This document shows positions 8,738-17,179 of a DNA stretch of 64,000 bases, in pieces. The position numbers and the translations under genes were made by a program. Position 1 is the stretch's first letter, and each line of letters begins with the position of its first letter. The stretch lies in assembly GCA_964388235.1 (NCBI GenBank), contig CAYLXN010000002.1, forward strand, positions 9,253-73,252, written 5' to 3'. This DNA is from CAYLXN01 sp964388235 (GTDB lineage Bacteria; Patescibacteriota; Saccharimonadia; Saccharimonadales; Saccharimonadaceae). The notes under the pieces were generated by a model. The model made no database searches, was not told the DNA's origin, and worked only from the letters and a program-made list of their open reading frames with translations.

Positions 8738-9741
8738 TGGGCAGAGGCAACAATAACCGCAAAGTAGTTTCCAAGGCCGAAGCCAAGCAGCGATCCAAGC
8801 GTCGTCGCAAAATCATTAATTTTCGTCGAATCCTTAAGTATGGTGCTGATAACTTCGTCCGTAACGCTTGGCTGTCGCTGGCAGCAACGCTAATTATGAC
8901 TATTACTCTGACAATAATCCTCTTGTCGGTGATCGCTAACACCGTGTTGACGGAAACCGTCAGCACGATTCGTGAAAAAGTCGACATGTCAATCTACATG
9001 ATTCCGGACCTAGAGCCGAGTACTGCGGCCGAAATCCAGAAAAGCTTTGATGACCTATCAAGTGTTAAAAAAGTCACCTATGTGTCGTCATCTGAGGCGC
9101 GAGATGAAATTATTGCCAACAATCGTGACAATCAAGATGTTCGTGAAGCGCTCAAAGAAGCTAAAAATAAAACTCCGTCGACTTTTCGGGTTCAACTGGA
9201 AGATATCGATGATACGTCTGAGCTAGAAAATTTCGTCCAGACCAACGAATTAGTCAAAACCAACATTAATCCCGACTTTCCACCGTCATTTGCCTCAAAT
9301 CGGCGTGAGGCGATTGATCGGATTTCCCAAACCGCTAAATTTATCGAGAAGGGCGGGATAGTTATGGCGCTAGCGTCGGCTTTGATCGCCATGCTGGTGG
9401 TGTTTAATACTATCAGAATGGCAATTTTCAACCGTCGAGACGAGATTTACATGATGCGCTTAATTGGCGCTGACCCGAATTTCATCCGAGGACCTTATCT
9501 GGTGGAGGCGATGATGAACGGTGTGATTGCGGCGGCTTTTTCAGTTGGCTTGTGCGTGTTGATTGCTAATTTACTGGAAAACAAACTGGTTAATTATGGC
9601 GTAACTATGTCTGAGACCTTGCAATTATTAAATTACTTCTGGCTGGTAATTTTCGGGGCTATGGCGTTAATTGGGATGATTATCGGTGTGATTTCAGCGG
9701 CTTTGGCGGTCAAGAAATATTTAAGCGAAGATTATCGTTAA
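8737..9741 (+). CDS. ftsX: Cell division protein FtsX
   Basis: Membrane partner of FtsE. The 334-aa protein has a basic cytoplasmic N-terminus, a first membrane segment near residues 45-75 (AWLSLAATLIMTITLTIILL), a large extracellular loop (about 75-200) and three further membrane segments in the C-terminal third (GIVMALASALIAMLVVF and two more). This is the FtsX topology; the outer loop normally binds the hydrolase or its coiled coil. The next gene encodes precisely such a coiled-coil CHAP protein. The start codon shares a base with the ftsE stop. Confidence 0.95.
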   Translation: MGRGNNNRKVVSKAEAKQRSKRRRKIINFRRILKYGADNFVRNAWLSLAATLIMTITLTIILLSVIANTVLTETVSTIREKVDMSIYMIPDLEPSTAAEIQKSFDDLSSVKKVTYVSSSEARDEIIANNRDNQDVREALKEAKNKTPSTFRVQLEDIDDTSELENFVQTNELVKTNINPDFPPSFASNRREAIDRISQTAKFIEKGGIVMALASALIAMLVVFNTIRMAIFNRRDEIYMMRLIGADPNFIRGPYLVEAMMNGVIAAAFSVGLCVLIANLLENKLVNYGVTMSETLQLLNYFWLVIFGAMALIGMIIGVISAALAVKKYLSEDYR

Positions 9742-9757
9742 ATTTGTGGCTTTTCGC

Positions 9758-9787
9758 TTGACAAAGGCATGATGTTTATGGTAAAAT
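9758..9787 (+). promoter_or_regulatory. Promoter of the CHAP hydrolase gene (leaderless)
   Basis: TTGACA at 9758-9763, 18 bp, then TAAAAT at 9782-9787 with a TGG extension. The ATG at 9796 lies where transcription should begin, which fixes the start codon. Confidence 0.8.
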
Positions 9788-9795
9788 GGAAGTTG

Positions 9796-10944
9796 ATGAA
9801 AAGTAAAAAACCAACAATCAAGCTAAACTCACTATTCAAGAAATCCAGCTTGTGGCTGGCGATCTTTTTGACGGTTTTTGGTGGAATTTTTGGGGTTTAT
9901 CAATCAGTTTTTGAGGCTAAAGCCGACACTTATGATGATCAGATTGAAGAACTAAAGCAGCAAAATCAACAATACAACTACCAGGCGACAGAATTTCGCC
10001 AGCAGGCGGCGACGCTTGAGGGGGAGTTAGCCAACCTTGATCGAGAAAAGAAAGCAATTCAGGCTTCGATTGCTGAGTCACAAAAGCAAATTAAAACTTT
10101 GAAGCAGGAAATTGTAGTCACCGAAGGCAGGATCGAGACCAACCAAGAGGCGATTGGCGACGTGATCGCGCAACTGTACATGGTGCAAGATGTTTCGCCG
10201 CTGGAGAGACTGGCGGGCAGTCAAGATTTGGCAGAATTTATCGATCAGGAGGCTAACTTGACTAGCATGCAGTCGTCGCTCAACGACACCGTCAAGCGAG
10301 TCCGAGCTGAACGAGATAAACTTCAAACTCAGAAGAAAAAAGTTGAGGAAACGCTAGCTAACCAAAAATCTCAAGAAGCCACTAAAATCGCCAAGGAAAA
10401 AGAGCGAGCTGAATTGCTGGCAACTACTAAGGGTAAAGAAGCTAACTATCGACAATTAGCTAAGCAGAACAACTCTCGCATCGACAAATTGCGCGAAGAG
10501 CAGAAAGCGGCTAACTTAGCGGCGATGCAGACAATGAATGTTTCAGTGCCTGGCGGAGTGGCTGGCGGTGGTGGTTATCCAGGGAAGTGGGCTAATGCGC
10601 CCCTCAACGCCTATGTTGACTCATGGGGGATGTATTCTCGGCAATGTGTTAGTTATACGGCTTGGAAAGTTTGGTCAACTGGGCGACGCATGCCGCACTG
10701 GGGTGGTCGTGGTAACGCCAATCAATGGCCATCAAGCGCTCGAGCCGACGGTATTCCGACTGGTGACACCCCTAAAGTAGGTTCAGTGGCGATGTGGCCG
10801 ATTGGTTACTATGGCCACGTGATGTATGTCGAGGCGGTCCATGGCAACGGCATGATTACGGTTAGTGACTACAACCTCGCATGGGACGGTTTGTATCGCA
10901 AATACGATCGTTCAGCAGCTGGTTTGACCTACATCTATTTCTAA
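9796..10944 (+). CDS. PcsB-like peptidoglycan hydrolase: coiled coil plus CHAP domain
   Basis: Exported amidase/endopeptidase for septum splitting, by analogy with PcsB driven by FtsEX. From the ATG at 9796 the 382-aa protein has a basic start, one membrane/signal segment (SLWLAIFLTVFGGIFGVY) ending at an AKA-DT cleavage-like site, and a long coiled coil from about residue 40 to 240. After a glycine-rich hinge comes a C-terminal CHAP domain with catalytic Cys near 284 (RQCVSYTAW) and His near 341 (YYGHVMYVE). An in-frame ATG at 9769 is rejected because the promoter -10 box overlaps it. Location directly after ftsEX supports the role. Confidence 0.92.
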   Translation: MKSKKPTIKLNSLFKKSSLWLAIFLTVFGGIFGVYQSVFEAKADTYDDQIEELKQQNQQYNYQATEFRQQAATLEGELANLDREKKAIQASIAESQKQIKTLKQEIVVTEGRIETNQEAIGDVIAQLYMVQDVSPLERLAGSQDLAEFIDQEANLTSMQSSLNDTVKRVRAERDKLQTQKKKVEETLANQKSQEATKIAKEKERAELLATTKGKEANYRQLAKQNNSRIDKLREEQKAANLAAMQTMNVSVPGGVAGGGGYPGKWANAPLNAYVDSWGMYSRQCVSYTAWKVWSTGRRMPHWGGRGNANQWPSSARADGIPTGDTPKVGSVAMWPIGYYGHVMYVEAVHGNGMITVSDYNLAWDGLYRKYDRSAAGLTYIYF

Positions 10945-10969
10945 TAATCTAGCGTAAGCAACTTATTTA

Positions 10970-10992
10970 TGCTATACTTTTTAAAGTATAAT
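10970..10992 (+). promoter_or_regulatory. Promoter boxes of ctpA
   Basis: Two candidate -10 boxes: TGC-TATACT (hexamer 10973-10978) and TATAAT (10987-10992). The second would give a leader of about 10 nt with no ribosome site before the ATG at 11009. Confidence 0.5.
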
Positions 10993-11008
10993 TTGTTATT
11001 TTTTAATT

Positions 11009-12232
11009 ATGAAAGAGGGAAGCTTGAACCAAAAACCATCAAAATCTGGGATTTATTTAGATAAAGTTACGCTGATTACGCTCTTAGTATTGGTTTTTGT
11101 GGCTGGCTTGGTGATTTCCGATCGAGGACAGACTTGGAAGCGGCAATTTTATCAAGCAATTGGTGACGAGGAGAAAGCCAAGTCACTTGATTGGTCGTCG
11201 CTTGATAAATTTCATGATATTTTGGCGAATCGGTTTGACGGTCAGTTAGACTCGGAAAATCTTCTAGATTACGCCTACAAAGGGCTAGCAGCTTCAACTG
11301 GTGATCCACACACTAATTATCTGACAGCTGAAGAGTCAAAAGAATTGACTGGCGAACTGTCGGGTGATTTTGGAGCTGGCATCGGCGCTGAGCTGGGGAT
11401 GCGCAATGGTTATGTTGAAGTAATGAAGGCGCTTGAAAATAATCCTGCTAAGAAGGCGGGGATTATTAATGGTGATGTGATCGTCGAGGTTAACGGGGAA
11501 AATGTGGCTGGTCAAGAATTGGAAGTGGTGGTCAAAAAAGTCCGCGGAGAGGTTGGCAGCAAGGTCAAGTTAGGGATTTTGCGAGAAGACAGCCCTGAGA
11601 AAAAATATTTTGAAGTTACGCGGGCGAAAATTAACAATCCTAGCGCTAGTTTGACTTTTCAGGGCGATATTGCCGTGGTTGACTTGGCTCGGTTTGACGA
11701 TGAAATTGATAAATTGATGACTTCGATCGCCAAGGAAATTGTTGCCAAGAAAGCCAAGGGAGTCATTATCGACTTGAGAGGCAATACTGGTGGCTATTTG
11801 GCAAAAGTTGGGCCAGTGGCTGGCTTGTGGATTAGCGACAAGGAAGTGGTGGTCGAGAAGCGCAAAGGTGAGGCGACCGAAAAGACCAATTCTTCGGTAA
11901 ATAAAGACGTTTTGCGGGACACTCCGACGGTGATTTTGGTGAATAATAGCACGGCTAGTGCCAGTGAGATTTTGGCTGGGGCGTTGAAGCATTACCAGAA
12001 AGCGACTTTAATCGGTGAGCAAACTTACGGCAAGGGCAGTGTCCAGGAAATGGTACCGTTCAAAACTGGGATTTTGAAGGTCACGGTTGAGCACTGGTAT
12101 TTGCCAGGTGACGTTTCGATCGAGAAAAATGGCATCAAGCCCGACCAAAAAGTTGAGCTGAGTCTTGATGATTACAAAAATAAACGCGACCCGCAATTTG
12201 ACGCTGCACTGAAGTTTTTACAGACAAAATAA
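11009..12232 (+). CDS. ctpA: C-terminal processing peptidase, S41 family, with PDZ domain
   Basis: Extracytoplasmic serine protease that trims or degrades exported proteins, often cell-wall hydrolases. The 407-aa protein has an N-terminal membrane anchor (VTLITLLVLVFVAGLVI), an N-terminal helical part, a PDZ domain (FGAGIGAELG to LGILRED), and the S41 core. The nucleophile serine lies in NSTASASEIL and the general-base lysine in TYGKGSVQ. Its position after ftsEX and a PcsB-like hydrolase suggests that it turns over this hydrolase; this is inference. A bidirectional terminator follows its stop. Confidence 0.95.
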   Translation: MKEGSLNQKPSKSGIYLDKVTLITLLVLVFVAGLVISDRGQTWKRQFYQAIGDEEKAKSLDWSSLDKFHDILANRFDGQLDSENLLDYAYKGLAASTGDPHTNYLTAEESKELTGELSGDFGAGIGAELGMRNGYVEVMKALENNPAKKAGIINGDVIVEVNGENVAGQELEVVVKKVRGEVGSKVKLGILREDSPEKKYFEVTRAKINNPSASLTFQGDIAVVDLARFDDEIDKLMTSIAKEIVAKKAKGVIIDLRGNTGGYLAKVGPVAGLWISDKEVVVEKRKGEATEKTNSSVNKDVLRDTPTVILVNNSTASASEILAGALKHYQKATLIGEQTYGKGSVQEMVPFKTGILKVTVEHWYLPGDVSIEKNGIKPDQKVELSLDDYKNKRDPQFDAALKFLQTK

Positions 12233-12261
12233 AAAAGCACCCTTGGCAAAAAGGTGCTTTT
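12233..12261. terminator. Bidirectional terminator between ctpA and an orphan gene
   Basis: AAAAGCACC and GGTGCTTTT arms with an 11-base loop; it serves ctpA on plus and the 12290-12937 gene on minus. Confidence 0.8.
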
Positions 12262-12289
12262 GGTGTTTGCGATAAGATTGGAAATTGCC

Positions 12290-12937
12290 TTATCTTAGGC
12301 ACTTCGTTTCTTTTATTTTTTCTTTGGCCTCAGGAAATAGGAGCGCAATAACAAAATTATTGCAGAGTTCCTTCTCTAGTCTCTCTATTTCTCCTGGTAA
12401 ATAATTTGTCACCACTTCTTGATACCTAAGTATCGTTTTTGCAAACAGGTCATTCTCCTTCTCTAAATATAGAGGAAAAATTTTGGTTGCAGGGCGATTT
12501 TTATGACTTAATAATCTTTCTTTACCCACAACTTCTTTTTCTAAATGACCTGTGTTCTCATCATATTTAAAAACGGTGAGTTTTTTTAGTTCTTTTAAGC
12601 AAGGAAAGCTAAATTTGCCTGCTAAAAAGATAAATTTATGAGTTTCCCCTATCTTTTCTGTGAATCTAACGATAAGGTTAATCGTTAGATAGTTGTTTAA
12701 GAGGTGAGTGTTTTTATACCTCTTTGGGTTCCAAATGAGATCATCTTTTTTAATAATCTCTTTGGTAATAATATTGTCATCGAAAGGATCTTTAATGACA
12801 ATACCATTATTGTCTCTATCCAGAAGAGACGGATCGCTTTGATTAAAGCTGATTTTATTTTCAGAGTAATCATAGCTAAATAAATTTTCTCTTCCACTAG
12901 TGTCAACAACTAAATTCACTTCATTTTTTTTATTCAT
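12290..12937 (-). CDS. Hypothetical orphan protein, 215 aa
   Basis: Unrecognised. It is soluble, without signal or membrane segment, and mixes a polar N-terminal third (with DPFDDNIITKEIIKKDD) and a helical C-terminal third (EIERLEKELCNNFVIALLFPEAKEKIKE). An AGGAGGG site stands 7-8 nt before the ATG, and a TTGACA-18-TATAAT promoter lies about 80 bp upstream. The intervening leader contains a TCTCTC...GAGAGA hairpin. AGA/ATA-rich codons contrast with rnhA next door. It is one of the cassette-like orphan genes; function unknown. Confidence 0.78.
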   Translation of the reverse strand: MNKKNEVNLVVDTSGRENLFSYDYSENKISFNQSDPSLLDRDNNGIVIKDPFDDNIITKEIIKKDDLIWNPKRYKNTHLLNNYLTINLIVRFTEKIGETHKFIFLAGKFSFPCLKELKKLTVFKYDENTGHLEKEVVGKERLLSHKNRPATKIFPLYLEKENDLFAKTILRYQEVVTNYLPGEIERLEKELCNNFVIALLFPEAKEKIKETKCLR

Positions 12938-13020
12938 ATTGTTTCCCTCCTGTTTTTATGAATAATTTTTCTTATCGCTTTTTAATAAAACTTCTCTCTT
13001 AAAAGTTGAGAGATGTCCGT

Positions 13021-13050
13021 ATTATATAATATAAAATACTATTTTGTCAA
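13021..13050 (-). promoter_or_regulatory. Promoter of the 12290-12937 gene
   Basis: On minus: TTGACA (13050-13045), 18 bp, TATAAT (13026-13021). The ~75-nt leader carries a 6-bp stem-loop and the AGGAGGG site. Confidence 0.75.
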
Positions 13051-13076
13051 TAGTTATCTAAACAAACTATCCATGA

Positions 13077-13082
13077 TATAAT
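13077..13082 (+). promoter_or_regulatory. -10 box of rnhA (leaderless)
   Basis: TATAAT ends 7 nt before the rnhA ATG at 13090, with no ribosome site between. Confidence 0.6.
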
Positions 13083-13089
13083 ATTTTCA

Positions 13090-13551
13090 ATGATAAATTT
13101 ATACACTGACGGTTCGGCCAGTCCCAACCCTGGCCCGGGAGGTTACGCAGTGGTTGATATCGATGGTCGACCGCTGGCGGTTGGCTGCGAGCGCCAGACG
13201 ACTAATATTCGGATGGAAGCGACTGCGCTCGGGGCAGCGATGAAGTTAGCCGACGGCAAGCCGTGCCAAATTCACACTGATAGCCAATTCTGGATCAATG
13301 TTTTGACCCAATGGGCTAAAGGTTGGGCCGCCAATAATTGGACCAAGAAAAAAGGTGAAATCAAAAATCTCGATTTAGTCCAAGAATTATACCAACTTTA
13401 TAATGATTCCAAGGCGGTGTTAATTTGGGTGCGCGGTCACAACGATCATCCGCAAAATGAAGCTGCTGATCGTTGGGCCAACGCGGCGCGACAGGGGATG
13501 ACGCTGGAGCAAGCTCAGGCGACATTTGACCAAGAGGAGGCAGACAAATGA
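13090..13551 (+). CDS. rnhA: Ribonuclease HI
   Basis: Cuts RNA in RNA:DNA hybrids. The four acidic metal ligands are in place: Asp7 (YTDGS), Glu43 (RMEAT), Asp64 (HTDSQ) and Asp126 (NEAADRWA), with the loop histidine near 116 (RGHNDHP). The 153-aa length is normal. The ATG follows a TATAAT box by 7 nt, so the mRNA is probably leaderless. The stop overlaps the next start (ATGA), making rnhA the first gene of a four-gene operon ending with a helicase. Confidence 0.95.
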   Translation: MINLYTDGSASPNPGPGGYAVVDIDGRPLAVGCERQTTNIRMEATALGAAMKLADGKPCQIHTDSQFWINVLTQWAKGWAANNWTKKKGEIKNLDLVQELYQLYNDSKAVLIWVRGHNDHPQNEAADRWANAARQGMTLEQAQATFDQEEADK

Positions 13552-14108
13552 GACAGATTTCCATCAAAGTCAAGCTCGACTCACCAATCGAGGCCATCAA
13601 GCCTCTCAGTGAGGCTGGCAAACGCTTCGAAAAGTCATTTAGCCAGTTTGATCGGGTATTTTTGCCGCGCGGCTACCAGCAGGCTTATGGTTCGGCGGTT
13701 AATTCACCACGATTGGTGATGCGGACTAATACTTACGACAACACCAATGATCCAACTCACCTGATGATTCTTAAGCGACCAATTGACGCCAATTCAAACG
13801 TGTTGTTTCAGACGCAAATCATGGATTACAATCAAGCTTCGCACATTGTTAACCAAATTGGTTACGAGCTGTACGCTGAAGTCTCAAAGCAGCGTCAACG
13901 ATTGGCGGTTGGTAGTTTTACGTTTTATCTCGATGAAATCCTCAATCATGGCTGGTTTTTGAAAGTTGACCGAATTATCGAGGCCGATCAGCCAGCGTCG
14001 TTGGAAGAATTATTCCAAATTTTAGACTCAATAGATTTAAGAGGTGCGCGCACTGCACCGCGTTATAGCGATTTAATTGTAACAGGAGAGAAAAATGTCC
14101 AAAGATAA
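13548..14108 (+). CDS. CYTH domain protein (CyaB/thiamine-triphosphatase-like)
   Basis: CYTH enzymes bind triphosphate compounds in a beta-barrel tunnel through acidic and basic side chains. Here the opening strand ISIKVKLD resembles the ExExK motif but lacks its glutamates. Later strands RLVMRTNTYDN, LMILKRPI, KQRQRLAVGSFTFYLDEIL and GWFLKVDRIIE follow the family order. Loss of the ExExK acids may mean altered ligand or no catalysis. Length is 186 aa. It overlaps rnhA by 4 bases and the KwaB-like gene by 14. Family call moderately sure, reaction unknown. Confidence 0.7.
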   Translation: MRQISIKVKLDSPIEAIKPLSEAGKRFEKSFSQFDRVFLPRGYQQAYGSAVNSPRLVMRTNTYDNTNDPTHLMILKRPIDANSNVLFQTQIMDYNQASHIVNQIGYELYAEVSKQRQRLAVGSFTFYLDEILNHGWFLKVDRIIEADQPASLEELFQILDSIDLRGARTAPRYSDLIVTGEKNVQR

Positions 14109-15096
14109 AGAAGAAACCACCATTAAGTTTGATTTGTTTGCGTGGGCCAACCGCGCCGAGCAGTACAAAAAGCAATTTAAAATTGAGTTATTCGTCATCA
14201 ACAAGCATTTCACACCGTTTCGACTCAACCTCAGTCAAGAACTGGAAGCTCAGGCTAAGACGATTTTCCTGTATGATTTGGTTAATTTTGTCAATCAAGG
14301 CGTCGAAACGGGGCTGGAGGTGACTGATTTTGAATCAGCGGAAGCTGATAAAAATTCCGTCCAGAAAGTTGGTTTAGAAAAAGTTGAGCGGGCTAGTTAT
14401 TTGATGAACTTTTTCAACGATCGGCAGGCAGAAATTACCGATTTTACGCATGAAGAGTACGATTTTCGAATTGTTCGAGCGATTGCCGTCCGCTGTACGC
14501 TAGAGGGCGAGTCAGCTGAGGAGTTGCAGCCGTTTTATATCGTCAAGCAATTGTCGGCTTCGCAAGCGGTAATGGGCGCGACGGCTTGGCAGTTGGAAAA
14601 CTCAAAAGTTAAGCCGTTGGCGGCCGATGTGGCGCTGAAAGTGCCGCTAGATAACCAAGTCTTGTTGGCAGGCGATCAGATTTTCATTTTTAATCAGAGT
14701 AAATTTGAGCGGTTGTTTAATTACGACTTTAAGAAAATTCAGATTGCTGAGGAGAAAATCAAGGCGATTGAAGAGCGATTCCAGTTGAGTTTGCCTGATG
14801 GTTTGACAATTCAATCGATCGTTCGGGACCGCAAAAAGACGCTGACCAAATTACAAAAACTAGAGATGACGACCATGAGCCAAGAGGAGTTGATCGATTA
14901 TGCTGATGAAATGGCGCTGGAGCTGATGACCGATGAGCAGGGAGCGATTATTATTCTTGATGGCAATGATCTCGATGTTTTCCTTGGTTTACTGAATGAA
15001 GATTACATGCTGAGTACGGTGACTAACAATCGCTACGAAATCACCGCTAAAAAGATGTTGGGTGAGGCTGACGGCGGCGAACCGCCGCGCGGTTAA
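14095..15096 (+). CDS. KwaB-like (DUF4868-type) protein
   Basis: A 333-aa soluble protein. The segment FIFNQSKFERLFNYDF near residues 200-215, the preceding beta-rich part with paired acidic residues, and the helical tail resemble DUF4868, the domain of the Kiwa defence protein KwaB, which also has a similar length. No KwaA-type four-helix membrane partner is present. It starts inside the CYTH gene (14-nt overlap, GGAGAG upstream) and ends 6 nt before the Pif1-like helicase, so it is translated with both. Resemblance is by recall of family pattern, not an alignment; treat function as unproven. Confidence 0.5.
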   Translation: MSKDKEETTIKFDLFAWANRAEQYKKQFKIELFVINKHFTPFRLNLSQELEAQAKTIFLYDLVNFVNQGVETGLEVTDFESAEADKNSVQKVGLEKVERASYLMNFFNDRQAEITDFTHEEYDFRIVRAIAVRCTLEGESAEELQPFYIVKQLSASQAVMGATAWQLENSKVKPLAADVALKVPLDNQVLLAGDQIFIFNQSKFERLFNYDFKKIQIAEEKIKAIEERFQLSLPDGLTIQSIVRDRKKTLTKLQKLEMTTMSQEELIDYADEMALELMTDEQGAIIILDGNDLDVFLGLLNEDYMLSTVTNNRYEITAKKMLGEADGGEPPRG

Positions 15097-15102
15097 AGCC
15101 CG

Positions 15103-16392
15103 ATGGATCAAGATTTAGCGTTGCGAATTTTGTTGGCTGGTAAATCAGCCTTGATCACTGGTGAAGCCGGCTCGGGCAAGACTTATTTACTCAATCAATT
15201 TGTCTGGCAGTCACGTCAGGCGGGTAAGAGTGTGGCGGTGACGGCAACGACTGGTTTGGCGGCGACTCATCTCGGCGGTTCGACGATTCATCGCTGGAGT
15301 CGGATGGGAATTATCGATCATTTATCGCCTAATTTTTATAAAAAAATCACCGCCAACGACAAAAAACGACTGCGAGAGACTGATATTTTGATTATCGACG
15401 AAATTAGCATGCTTAATGATTACCAATTTGATATTTTAAACCAAATTTTGAAGACAGTGCGCGGTAGTTCGGCGCCGTTTGGTGGTTTGCAGGTGGTGAT
15501 GAGTGGTGATTTTTTCCAATTGCCGCCGATTCGCAAAGAGGCGCCGCAAGTTGATATTTTTAGCTCGGGCGGAGCTGGCTTCATCACTACTTCGACGGCG
15601 TTTGCTGAGCTGTCGCCGATGATTTGCTATTTAACGGGGCAATTTCGCCAAACTGACGATGAGTTAAGCAAAATTCTCGAGGCGATTCGAGCTGGGATTG
15701 TTGATGATTATGAAATTGATTTATTGCAAGCGCGGATGAATCTGCTGCTTGATCCGAAGTTAGGCAAAGTAACCAATCTTCATACCACCAACGCTGACGT
15801 GGATCGAATTAATCAACGTGAACTGGCGAAAATCACTGAGCCGACTCAGGTTTTTAAAATGCAGGGCAGGGGCGGTAAATATGGCTTGGCAAGTTTGATT
15901 AAATCGGTGCTGGCGCCGCAAAAATTAGAATTAAAGTTGGGCTCGTTTGTGATGGCGGTCAAAAATGATCCAGTCGAACGCTATGTCAACGGCAGTCTTG
16001 GCACGGTGGTTGATTTTGAGATGGTGGAAGGGATGAAATTACCACGAGTTAAGTTTAATAATGGCCGAAGCGTGATGATCAAGCCTGATTCGTGGGAATT
16101 AACCGAAAATGAGCTACAAATTGCCAAAGTGACTCAGTTGCCGTTGCGGTTGGCTTACGCGATCACGGTGCATAAGGCTCAAGGTATGACGCTTGACGCG
16201 GCCCAGATTGATCTGTCGCGGGCGTTTACGCCAGGGATGGGCTACGTGGCGCTGAGTCGGACTCGCAGTCTCGACAGTCTGTATTTGCTAGGCCTCAACC
16301 AAATGGCGCTGACAGTGTCGGATGAAGCGCGTCAGCTTGATGCCGACCTCAAGCGTCAATCGCAAATCGAAGCCATGAATTGGCAAAAATAA
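15103..16392 (+). CDS. Pif1/RecD2-like superfamily 1B DNA helicase
   Basis: ATP-driven 5'-3' helicase. Walker A GEAGSGKT is at residues 20-27, motif II LIIDEISML near 96-104, the Q-rich GDFFQLPP motif III near 140, and C-terminal AYAITVHKAQGMT and YVALSRTRS motifs. At 429 aa it is a compact core without extra domains. It closes the rnhA-CYTH-KwaB-like operon. Pif1 helicases remove R-loops and G-quadruplexes, and RNase H removes the same hybrids, so a shared job on RNA:DNA hybrids is plausible. A terminator follows directly. Confidence 0.9.
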   Translation: MDQDLALRILLAGKSALITGEAGSGKTYLLNQFVWQSRQAGKSVAVTATTGLAATHLGGSTIHRWSRMGIIDHLSPNFYKKITANDKKRLRETDILIIDEISMLNDYQFDILNQILKTVRGSSAPFGGLQVVMSGDFFQLPPIRKEAPQVDIFSSGGAGFITTSTAFAELSPMICYLTGQFRQTDDELSKILEAIRAGIVDDYEIDLLQARMNLLLDPKLGKVTNLHTTNADVDRINQRELAKITEPTQVFKMQGRGGKYGLASLIKSVLAPQKLELKLGSFVMAVKNDPVERYVNGSLGTVVDFEMVEGMKLPRVKFNNGRSVMIKPDSWELTENELQIAKVTQLPLRLAYAITVHKAQGMTLDAAQIDLSRAFTPGMGYVALSRTRSLDSLYLLGLNQMALTVSDEARQLDADLKRQSQIEAMNWQK

Positions 16393-16393
16393 A

Positions 16394-16417
16394 AAAACTC
16401 ACCAGTTGGTGAGTTTT
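16394..16417. terminator. Bidirectional terminator after the Pif1-like gene
   Basis: AAAACTCACCA and TGGTGAGTTTT form an 11-bp stem with A and T runs outside; it also lies just after the minus-strand gene remnant. Confidence 0.8.
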
Positions 16418-16434
16418 GGACGGTTTTTGGGTCA

Positions 16435-16732
16435 TTATTCGACTATTTGGTAGCAAATGCCGCTACCTAATAACATAGAATAAGCGATACTTGCGTTTTC
16501 TGTTGAAAGAAGTTCCCCTTCCTTAAGAGAAAATTTCTTTTTCTTTCGAGGGTCGTCTATTATTAACAGCTCACTGTCAACAAAGACCAAAATGTCTCCT
16601 TTCTCTCCCTCGATATGGATAGTTTTGTTCGTCTTTGATGGTTTGTTTAGAATCAGGAACAGTCACTTTTTCTCTGTAGCCAAATCCCTTAACCTTCTTT
16701 TTTTTGTTGATAAAAACTAGAATTACTTTCAT
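16435..16732 (-). pseudogene. Frameshifted orphan gene
   Basis: An AAGGAGGG site precedes an ATG at 16732. That frame codes for MKVILVFINKKKKVKGFGYREK and on to about residue 33, then reaches an early TGA. In the next frame a coherent continuation (TIHIEGEKGDILVFVDSELL, then DDPRKKKKFSLKEGELL and a tail ending GICYQIVE) runs to a TAA at 16435. The whole interval is 298 nt, one base more than a multiple of three, so a single extra base between about 16630 and 16670 would explain it. It may be a decayed gene, a sequencing error, or a programmed shift. It lies 19 nt after the 16752-17090 gene in the same orientation. Confidence 0.7.
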
Positions 16733-16751
16733 AATAATCCCTCCTTAAGAA

Positions 16752-17090
16752 CTATTGTGATGTTTGTGGTCTTACGATCTCAATACCGACCTCTTCTTTG
16801 GGGTCAGATTTTAAGAAAGCGGCTACTGTCTCAATCTCTTTCGAAACGATCCCTCCGACTTCAGCTACCACCAACGGATTTTCATCCCAATTCTTGATTT
16901 TTAGGACTCGAATCCCTTCTTTAGTGTCAATCCTAGATAATTGAAGACGAACTTTAGACTGAACGGCGCATATTTCAATAGCACCTATCGTCCTCCAGTC
17001 AACTATTTGCTCATCTCTTCTAAAGCTGAAGGCTTCGATCTCTCCTTCTTCGTTAATTAAAATCTTAATAACTCTTCTAAATTCTTCCAT
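16752..17090 (-). CDS. Hypothetical orphan protein, 112 aa
   Basis: Unrecognised small soluble protein with alternating short strands (RVIKILINEEGEIEAFSF, VRLQLSRIDT, IRVLKIKNW) that look all-beta, then a helix and a mixed tail. AAGGAGGGG lies about 7 nt before the ATG. Codons are AGA/GAA/ATT rich. It is first in a two-gene unit with the frameshifted gene at 16435-16732, driven by a TAAAAT box at 17149-17154. The leader holds a TTAGTT/AACTAA hairpin just before the ribosome site. Confidence 0.7.
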   Translation of the reverse strand: MEEFRRVIKILINEEGEIEAFSFRRDEQIVDWRTIGAIEICAVQSKVRLQLSRIDTKEGIRVLKIKNWDENPLVVAEVGGIVSKEIETVAAFLKSDPKEEVGIEIVRPQTSQ

Positions 17091-17148
17091 ATTTTTCCCC
17101 TCCTTTTAGTTTTTTAAAGAACTAACCGTACCAACATTATTATTAACT

Positions 17149-17154
17149 ATTTTA
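17149..17154 (-). promoter_or_regulatory. -10 box of the 17090 unit
   Basis: TAAAAT on minus, preceded by GGGC; a ~50-nt leader follows, with a 6-bp hairpin next to the SD. Confidence 0.45.
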
Positions 17155-17179
17155 GCCCAAAAGTCAATTTAGAGCGGAT

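Noticed and set aside
443..17090. Integron cassette array
   Set aside because: The orphan units are dispersed among core genes, and I see no common attC-like palindromes or integrase.
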